Assembly (NCBI RefSeq): GCF_020089865.1
Contig: NZ_JAIRBM010000003.1
Coordinates: forward strand, 186,001-250,000
DNA from: Microvirga puerhi
GTDB taxonomy: Bacteria; Pseudomonadota; Alphaproteobacteria; Rhizobiales; Beijerinckiaceae
DNA: 64,000 nt
Direction: 5' to 3'
The translations under genes were made by a program, and so were the position numbers. Of this stretch, positions 58,147-64,000 are shown in pieces (within the stretch, counting starts at the first letter, position 1; every line of letters starts with the position of its first letter). The notes under the pieces were generated by a model. That model saw nothing but the letters and a program-made list of their open reading frames with translations, had not been told where the DNA came from and did no database searches.

Positions 58147-58503
58147 TCAGCACGACCAATAAAGTATAGCCCGGGGAACTTGCATGACCCTCAGCAAGAG
58201 CGCGATGAGCGTCAAGGAGCCGGCGGCATGAAGCCCGACGATGAAGAAACCGAGTCCTAAGAGCAATGCCTGGATCAGCGCGACGCCGACCACCCCAAGC
58301 CCTACGCTGCGGATGGTGGCTGCGGTCAACGTGACCAAGTGCGCCGCGCGCGCCGTGCTGCCGGTGACTCGGGTCAGCAGACGTCGGGCGAATTTAGCGG
58401 CCCCCTCGCCATAGGCGATCGGCACGGCGGCGATCGCAAATGAGAGAACGAACGACAGCGCGCCGATGGCCAGACCGCCAGCGAACGACGCCAACCAGGC
58501 CAA
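58147..58503 (-). pseudogene. AI-2E-family transporter fragment
   Basis: The membrane sequence ATIRSVGLGVVGVALIQALLLGLGFF matches the central part of AI-2E/PerM-family transporters, but only about 118 of roughly 350 residues remain. The frame stays open upstream to about 58560 without a normal start. It ends soon after MQVPRAILYW; another phase continues with VVLTEFWHAG, suggesting a frameshift near 58155. It is probably a decayed gene. Confidence 0.65.
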
Positions 58504-58741
58504 GGGCCCGCTTAGCAGGTGACCGTATTGTGTGAGAGCCGCAGGCCGGTGGTGTTGAACATGGTCGAGGACACAGGCCCGGTGCCGAGTCTTGGCGCAT
58601 TCTGGTCCATCGATTTGCCCCTTGCCCCACCCTAAGGTCCGTGCCCACGCGCATCCGCAGGATCACGTGCCGAGTTCGACGAAGGTTCGTCCCCGATCAA
58701 GGAGGGAGATTAGCCTCCGCCGGACATATCAGAACAACGAC

Positions 58742-58996
58742 TCAGCGCCTGCCTGCCCGGTTGACCGGACCACCACGGTTCATGGGTGTTCCAGGGCGCA
58801 CGCCTATCCCTGGAGCACCGACGCCCGGAGTCGCCACAGCACGCGCGACTGGCCGCGGCCGCAACACGACGCCAGGTCTCACGACGCAACCGGCAGGGTA
58901 ATTGATGTACTGACAATAAACCACGGCATTGGCCTCGCCCGTACTCATGACGATGAGTCCAGTTATAAGCGCTGATAGTGCGATCGAAAGTTTCAT
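58742..58996 (-). CDS. Small exported protein with YCQYINYPAGCVVRPGVVL motif
   Basis: This 84-residue protein has a signal peptide (about residues 1-23, ending EANA). A short mature part has two cysteines (YCQYINYPAGC), a VRPGVVLRPRP segment and a Pro/Gly/Arg-rich tail. GGAGGCG lies just before the ATG at 58996. Similar tiny exported proteins occur in several copies in Rhizobiales. The function is unknown. Confidence 0.72.
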   Translation of the reverse strand: MKLSIALSALITGLIVMSTGEANAVVYCQYINYPAGCVVRPGVVLRPRPVARAVATPGVGAPGIGVRPGTPMNRGGPVNRAGRR

Positions 58997-59458
58997 TTCC
59001 GCCTCCATGGATCCACGCTTCATCAATCACTCTGGGACCGCGCGGGTCATGTCCTTGACCGCTTCAGGTCGACGCCTGTTGCTGGAAGTGCCGGCACTTG
59101 TCAGCAAGGCGTAGGCACTCTCGGCGTGTATCGGCCTGCGATGCACCACCGTGATAGGCGCACGATCCGTTCCGATCCGTTACATCCTTCGAATGAAGTC
59201 TAGACCCTCTATGCCGCCATGCTTGATCAATGAGGACAAGGCGTCGACAGTTTGGGTCAGTAGCCATTGGCGCGGACAGAAAGCTTGGCCAGCGGGTCCA
59301 TGATGGCGAGAGGGTACTCGCTACGAATCGGGCGGCCAGATTCCCGCTCTCCCAAAGATCACAGATGATCTGCCGGCGAGTCTCTCATGAGTTACAGCTG
59401 ATCGACATGCCGGGGGATGGGTCGCCGCGATGCTCCTCGGGTTCCAATCTCGCGAACC
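58997..59458. other. Intergenic stretch between accessory region and LysR gene
   Basis: No convincing gene or RNA was recognised on either strand. It contains the upstream region of the small exported protein and the downstream end of the LysR gene. Confidence 0.4.
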
Positions 59459-60445
59459 TCACAGGCTATCCGCCTCGATGAGACGGTGCTTGCCGGCGAT
59501 CGACGCGACCTCCGCCCTGACGCGCCGCATGATCTCCATCGCCATTGGCGTCAATGTCCGTCCCCGCCGCGAAATGACGTAGACGTGCCGCCATGCGATC
59601 GGATCGTTGAGAGCCCGGAAGCGAAGGGGCTGATTCTGTTTGTTCTCGATCGACAAGGCTGGCGTGGTCGTTACGCCGATGCCGCTCTCCAGAAGTGCCC
59701 ACAGAGTTGTATTCGTCGAGGCTTCGAACCGCGGCGCGATCACCGATTGAGGCAAATGCGGAATCTGACGGACGATGGGTCCCGTCGCCGTATCCGATGC
59801 GAGACCGACGAAGTCGTGTCCGGCCAAGTCCGCCCATTTCAGAGCCTTCTTCGATTTGATTAGAGGGTGATCGTAGCGCGCCAGAAGCCCCATCTGATCG
59901 CGAAACAGGGGGGTGAATTCCAGATCGGCATCCTCCTCGTCTTTGCTGCCAAATCCGAGGTCGACTTCGTTTTGCCGCACGCGGCGTCGGACGTCCGCTG
60001 AATTGCCGTCACGGAGTTGCACGTGAAGGCCCGGATATGCGGACAAGAGTCCGCCGAGGACACGCGGTAGAATCCGCGTTGCGACGGAGTGAACGACCGC
60101 AATCCCGACACGCCCCTTTCGCGCCGATGCCGCGACGCGGATGTTCTGCAGAGCAAGGTCGAAGTCGACGATGAGACGTTCCGCGACAGGTAAAAAATCC
60201 TCACCTTCGGGAGTCAGAAGGACATTGCGCGTCGTGCGGTCGAACAGGCTGCATCCCACGATGTCCTCCAATTGCTGGATCGTCATCGTCAAGGACGGCT
60301 GAGAAGCGTGAAGGGCAATGGCGGCGCGCGTGAAGCTGCGATGCTGGGCGAGACTAAGGAATGCCCGCAGATGCTTGATGGTCACGTTGTAGCTGACCGG
60401 CGGGTGCGCATTCTTTTCGTTCGAAGGTGACATCCTGAACACCAT
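59459..60445 (-). CDS. LysR-family regulator of the peptide-type ABC locus
   Basis: This LysR regulator of up to 328 residues has a helix-turn-helix (RSFTRAAIALHASQPSLTMT, about residues 36-55), the following LEDIVGCSLFDRTTRNVLLT wing, and a C-terminal effector domain. Met1 and Met5 are both possible starts. It is divergent from the binding protein gene across about 160 bases of AT-rich sequence, so it probably regulates that operon. Confidence 0.9.
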   Translation of the reverse strand: MVFRMSPSNEKNAHPPVSYNVTIKHLRAFLSLAQHRSFTRAAIALHASQPSLTMTIQQLEDIVGCSLFDRTTRNVLLTPEGEDFLPVAERLIVDFDLALQNIRVAASARKGRVGIAVVHSVATRILPRVLGGLLSAYPGLHVQLRDGNSADVRRRVRQNEVDLGFGSKDEEDADLEFTPLFRDQMGLLARYDHPLIKSKKALKWADLAGHDFVGLASDTATGPIVRQIPHLPQSVIAPRFEASTNTTLWALLESGIGVTTTPALSIENKQNQPLRFRALNDPIAWRHVYVISRRGRTLTPMAMEIMRRVRAEVASIAGKHRLIEADSL

Positions 60446-60486
60446 GCCTTCCGCCGAAGGCTGCTCGGCGGCATTTATAAGACAAG

Positions 60487-60517
60487 TTAATTAATCTCCG
60501 AATTATTTCAATTTGAA
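60487..60517. promoter_or_regulatory. AT-rich dyads in the LysR/ABC divergent region
   Basis: TTAATTAA (60487-60494) and TTCAA-T-TTGAA (60507-60517) lie in a markedly AT-rich gap, with a direct repeat AATTATT flanking the second dyad. These could be the LysR site and overlapping promoters. Confidence 0.4.
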
Positions 60518-60606
60518 TTATTCCCAAGCGTCACCTCTCATTGAGCCTAACGGAGCGCGCATTTCGCAGGTCGATCGCAGACGCTCCGCTCAAAGAGGGA
60601 ATCGAG

Positions 60607-62199
60607 ATGCTGAATTATCTGACTGCCCGCCGTGCGGCCGTTGCTTTGGCGTCCGTGCTGATGTTGGCTTCCGCAGGTTTCGCCACGACCGCCTCCGCGG
60701 CGGCGATCGTGATCGGTTCCGAAGGTGCGGTGCCGCCGCTGGACCCGCATCGGATGACCGGAACGCCCGGGCTGAGAGTCATCGACGCCATCTTCGATCC
60801 CCTCATTCGCGAGGACTTGAGCAAGCCTACGGAAGTAGCGCCTGAACTTGTGGGCGCTCTCGCCGAGTCCTGGTCCGTCTCTCCGGATGGCCTCACCTAC
60901 ACGTTGAAGCTTCGCCAGGGTGTTACGTTTCACGACGGCAAGCCGCTCGATGCAGCCGCGGTGCAACTGAACTTCAGCCGCATGATGGACAAGGACTCGC
61001 CCATATTCGACACCCGCGCGAGTGGCAACATGACGTTCCTGACGCGGTGGATCAAAAGCACGTCGGCGGTGGACCCATCCACATTCCAGATCGTTCTGAA
61101 AGAGCCATTTTCCGGATTGCCGCGTCTCTTGAGCGATCGCCGGGCAGGCATCGTCAGCCCGGCCGCCATCGAGCAGAACAAAGGCGATCAGCTCGGCCTG
61201 CATCCTGTCGGAACGGGCCCTTTCACGCTGCAGGCGTTTCAGCAGGGCCAACAGCTCAATCTATCGAGAAATCCTTCCTACTGGGGCCATAAGCCGGGTG
61301 TCGATCAGATCATCGTTCGCCCCGTGACCGATCCGACTGCGATGGCCATCGGCATGCAGACAGGACAAATCGACGTCATTCCGAGTGCGAGCTCGCAGCA
61401 GGTGGCTCAGCTGAAGGTCGATCCGAGCCTGCAGGTGCAATATCCCGAGCCGGCGAACGAATACTTCGTGCGCCTGAACACGCGGGCCGAGCTGACCAAG
61501 AATCCCCTGTTCCGGCAGGCGCTCAATTATGCGGTCAATCGCGACAGCTTGACGGCGCTTCTCGACGGTCAAGTGACCCCCGCAACGGGACCCGTCCCGC
61601 TCGGCAATGAGCTGCCGCGCGAGAAGATGGCCAATGCCTATCGCTATGATCCCGCGAAGGCGAAGGAACTCCTGTCTGCTGCCGGAATCGCCACGCCCAT
61701 CACGCTGAAGCTCCTGGCACCAAACAGCGGGCCCGGCTTCGGCCAGGCAGCGCAGATCATCGCGTTGCTGCAGCAGGATCTCAAAGCCGTCGGTATCAAT
61801 CTTCAACCGCAGTTCCTGGAATTCGCGACGCTCGTGACGACCGAAGGTCCGGGCTACAAGGATGATGTCCAGGGCTCATTCAATGGATGGACGACCGGTG
61901 CCGACAGCACGTACTGGCTGGAGCGCATGTTCAGCGGTTCCCAGCAGCCTCCAAGCGGCGTCAATCGCGGCTGGTACAACAACGCCGAGGTGGACCGCCT
62001 CTTCACCGCGGCGCGTGCCGAAACCGACGAGGCCAAGCGCAACGACCTTTATCGCCAGGCGGCCGAGCTGATCTCCAAGGATGCTCCCTGGATCTTTCTC
62101 TATCAGGACAAGCTGCCGCGCATCCTCCGTGCGCGTGTCACGGGCATCGTTCCGGCCCGCTCCGTTTTCTTCGACTATTCGAGGATCGGGGTGCGCTGA
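60607..62199 (+). CDS. Oligopeptide/dipeptide-type ABC transporter substrate-binding protein
   Basis: This 530-residue family 5 binding protein has a signal peptide (about residues 1-34, ending TASA), the VPPLDPHRMTGTPG opening, GLTYTLKLRQGVTFHDGKPL, and DPTAMAIGMQTGQIDVIPSA. GAGGGA precedes the ATG at 60607; the upstream frame to 60541 is unlikely. Family members bind peptides, glutathione, nickel chelates or opines. The enzyme encoded next suggests a small organic acid or amino acid derivative (inference). Confidence 0.92.
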   Translation: MLNYLTARRAAVALASVLMLASAGFATTASAAAIVIGSEGAVPPLDPHRMTGTPGLRVIDAIFDPLIREDLSKPTEVAPELVGALAESWSVSPDGLTYTLKLRQGVTFHDGKPLDAAAVQLNFSRMMDKDSPIFDTRASGNMTFLTRWIKSTSAVDPSTFQIVLKEPFSGLPRLLSDRRAGIVSPAAIEQNKGDQLGLHPVGTGPFTLQAFQQGQQLNLSRNPSYWGHKPGVDQIIVRPVTDPTAMAIGMQTGQIDVIPSASSQQVAQLKVDPSLQVQYPEPANEYFVRLNTRAELTKNPLFRQALNYAVNRDSLTALLDGQVTPATGPVPLGNELPREKMANAYRYDPAKAKELLSAAGIATPITLKLLAPNSGPGFGQAAQIIALLQQDLKAVGINLQPQFLEFATLVTTEGPGYKDDVQGSFNGWTTGADSTYWLERMFSGSQQPPSGVNRGWYNNAEVDRLFTAARAETDEAKRNDLYRQAAELISKDAPWIFLYQDKLPRILRARVTGIVPARSVFFDYSRIGVR

Positions 62200-62250
62200 A
62201 GCCCCGGTTTCTCCAATGTTTCCAGAACATGCAAGAGAGGAGTCTATTCC

Positions 62251-62973
62251 ATGATGCTAGGTTGGCGCGCACGTATTGGCCAGATGAGGCCCGCGACTGC
62301 GATCGAAGGGGCCGAGGAATGGCGTAGCGTCGCCCCCGTCGGTGTCGCCTTCGCCGATGCCCGTACGATTGTGCCGCGGGTGGACGATGAAGGCCTGAAG
62401 GTGATGATGGGCCAAGTGCTCGAAGCCGCGCGCCAGCTTGCGACGGCGAAGGTCGACTTGATCGTTCAATGCGGCGCGCCCGGTACATTCCTGCGTGGAC
62501 CCGGGCACGACGAAGATGTCTGCGCCGAGATCCAGAAGACGACGGGCATTCCCGCGATCACCATGATGGGCGCTCAGATGGATGCCCTGAAAGCTCTCGG
62601 CGCCAAGACCGTCGCCGTCGGTACGATCTACACCGACGAAGTGAACAAGAAGATGGCGAGCTACATGGAGGCTTATGGCTTCTCCGTGAAGTCGATGATT
62701 GGTCTGCAGATTACCGATCCGTTCGACGCGAGCGTGCATGACGCGGACAGCGCCTACAGGCTGGGCAAGCAAGCCCTCAAGGAAGCCGGCCAGGCCGATG
62801 CCATTCTCATCTCGTGCGGGACGTATCGCACTTTTGCGACGCTGCCGTATCTCGAAATGGATACCCGGACGCCCGTGATCTCGAGCAATCAGGCGACTCT
62901 TTGGCGCGCGTTGCGAGCCTGCGGCTTGCCCGACCAGATCCCCAATCTCGGCAAGCTCTGGACCGTTGCCTGA
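62251..62973 (+). CDS. Asp/Glu racemase-superfamily enzyme (maleate isomerase/AMDase-like)
   Basis: This 240-residue enzyme is related to maleate cis-trans isomerase and arylmalonate decarboxylase. Both potential catalytic cysteines are present: Cys74 in IVQCGAPGTF and Cys189 in LISCGTYRTF. This argues for an isomerase or racemase rather than a decarboxylase, which lacks the first one. NQATLWRALRACG near the end is typical. It lies inside the ABC operon, so it probably acts on the imported compound. Confidence 0.85.
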   Translation: MMLGWRARIGQMRPATAIEGAEEWRSVAPVGVAFADARTIVPRVDDEGLKVMMGQVLEAARQLATAKVDLIVQCGAPGTFLRGPGHDEDVCAEIQKTTGIPAITMMGAQMDALKALGAKTVAVGTIYTDEVNKKMASYMEAYGFSVKSMIGLQITDPFDASVHDADSAYRLGKQALKEAGQADAILISCGTYRTFATLPYLEMDTRTPVISSNQATLWRALRACGLPDQIPNLGKLWTVA

Positions 62974-63000
62974 GTGCGGATGCAGGTGAGGTAACAAGCA

Positions 63001-63885
63001 ATGGCAGCGATTACACAGACAGCTCCGGCCACAAACAGTTTCGGTCGCACGGTCGTCAGGCACGTGTTGTCCAACCCGTCTCTGGCCGTTGGGCTTGCTA
63101 TCATCGCTGCCATCGTCGTCCTCGCAATCTTTGCCGATTGGATCGCGCCTTTCGACCCGCTCCATGTGGATCCGCTGGCGCGCTACCAGAGGCCCTTGTC
63201 CGGATGGCATGTTCTGGGGACGGATGAACTGGGTAGAGACATCCTCAGCCGTCTGATCTATGGCGCACGCTTCGCCCTGCTGGTTGCGATCCTGCCGACC
63301 GTCATCGCGCTCCTGATCGGCGGAGCAATCGGTCTCTCGGCAGGCTATGTGGGTGGTCTATGGGACAGCGTGGTCATGCGCGTCTTCGACGTCATGTTCG
63401 CCTTCCCGGGCATTCTGCTTGCACTCGGCATCAGCGCCGCACTCGGCCCGGGACTCAGCTCGATGATCATTGCGATGGTCGTCGTAACGATCCCCGCTTT
63501 CGGGCGGATCGTTCGTGGTGTCGTGCTTGGTATCAAGGAGGAACTCTATGTCGAGGCGGCGCGCACCTTGGGCTACAGCCATACGCGCATCGCTCTTCGT
63601 CACATCCTCCCCAACGTTCTCGGACCCGCCGTGGTCTATGGAACGCTGCAGACTGGGCGCAATGTCATTCTGTCCGCAAGCTTGAGCTTCCTGGGCCTTG
63701 GCCCACAGCCGCCGACGCCCGAATGGGGGCAGATGCTCTCGAGCGGCCGGACGGCGATCGCGACCGCAGCGCATGTGGCAACCATTCCGGGGCTCGCCAT
63801 CGTTCTCCTTGCCGTGGGCTTCAATCTGATCGGCGATGCTGCGCGCGACATGCTCGATCCCCGATTCACCAAGGATCGGAGTTGA
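63001..63885 (+). CDS. Peptide-type ABC transporter permease (DppC-like)
   Basis: This 294-residue permease of the DppC/OppC family has an N-terminal helix (about residues 30-53), the PLSGWHVLGTDELGRDILSR segment typical of the family, and the EAA loop EAARTLGYSHTRIALRHILP. It ends in MLDPRF. It follows the isomerase-like gene by 27 bases; the partner DppB-like permease starts three bases after its stop. Confidence 0.93.
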   Translation: MAAITQTAPATNSFGRTVVRHVLSNPSLAVGLAIIAAIVVLAIFADWIAPFDPLHVDPLARYQRPLSGWHVLGTDELGRDILSRLIYGARFALLVAILPTVIALLIGGAIGLSAGYVGGLWDSVVMRVFDVMFAFPGILLALGISAALGPGLSSMIIAMVVVTIPAFGRIVRGVVLGIKEELYVEAARTLGYSHTRIALRHILPNVLGPAVVYGTLQTGRNVILSASLSFLGLGPQPPTPEWGQMLSSGRTAIATAAHVATIPGLAIVLLAVGFNLIGDAARDMLDPRFTKDRS

Positions 63886-63888
63886 ATC

Positions 63889-64000
63889 ATGCTGTCATTC
63901 ATCTTCAATCGCGGCCTGCAGATCGTTCCCGTCATCATCGGGGTGACCCTCGCAACTTTCCTGCTAGCGCAGATCATCCCCGGCGATCCCGCCGACGTGC
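63889..64000 (+). CDS. Peptide-type ABC transporter permease (DppB-like), cut by window end
   Basis: The first 37 codons are visible: a Met start, the short FIFNRGLQIVPVIIGVT helix and the FLLAQIIPGDPADV segment, which are characteristic of DppB/OppB permeases (normally P-G-D-P after the first helix). The gene continues past base 64000. Confidence 0.85.
   Translation, partial: MLSFIFNRGLQIVPVIIGVTLATFLLAQIIPGDPADV

Overview
The window looks like chromosomal DNA of a GC-rich alphaproteobacterium of the Rhizobiales/Hyphomicrobiales, probably close to Methylobacteriaceae (Microvirga or Methylobacterium-like). This rests on gene content: hemC-hemD-Mic60-hemY divergent from tsaD-gpsA-EVE-acs, SdhAF4, the rsmB-heparinase-purH order, an ECF41 sigma module and a giant glycine-rich autotransporter. 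The placement is an inference from synteny, not from a search.

Bases 1-10574 hold one tightly coupled respiratory operon: alternative complex III (actB partial, C, D, E, F), a small membrane protein, an SCO copper chaperone, and a caa3-type oxidase (subunits II with fused cytochrome c, I, III, IV). Most junctions are 4-base ATGA overlaps. Subunit I carries the YSHPxV signature of A2-type oxidases. An unknown membrane protein and a 2077-residue autotransporter follow (to 18076).

Bases 18541-25498 form a likely catabolic/uptake locus: an amino-acid-type ABC transporter with one permease, three tandem DUF3830 (cyclophilin-like) proteins, a LysR regulator, a NodB-type deacetylase and an Mn ureohydrolase. 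A perfect 7+3+7 palindrome sits between the divergent LysR and deacetylase genes. No characterised pathway with this combination is known to me, so it is the best candidate for an undescribed system.

Bases 25622-28411 (minus strand) hold an ECF41 module: an exact TGTCACA-N16-CGTC promoter, a carboxymuconolactone-decarboxylase/AhpD-like gene, the ECF41 sigma factor with its WLPEP, DGGG and NPEKL motifs, and a cyclopropane fatty acid synthase gene downstream. Housekeeping genes fill 28430-44872 (sdhAF4, htpX, rsmB, heparinase, purH, acs, EVE, gpsA, GNAT, tsaD, hemC, hemD, Mic60, hemY).

A tRNA-Thr(CGT) at 44968 marks the edge of an accessory, partly decayed region (about 45.1-59 kb). It holds small exported proteins, winged-helix and AlpA-like DNA-binding proteins, fragments of DUF1214 and AI-2E transporter genes, an arylsulfatase with two outer-membrane beta-barrels, and a tyrosine integrase remnant frameshifted just before its catalytic Tyr. 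No duplicated att site was found.

Bases 59459-64000 begin a second transport/metabolism locus: a LysR regulator divergent from an oligopeptide-type ABC system (binding protein, DppC-like and partial DppB-like permeases) that encloses an Asp/Glu-racemase-superfamily enzyme with both catalytic cysteines.
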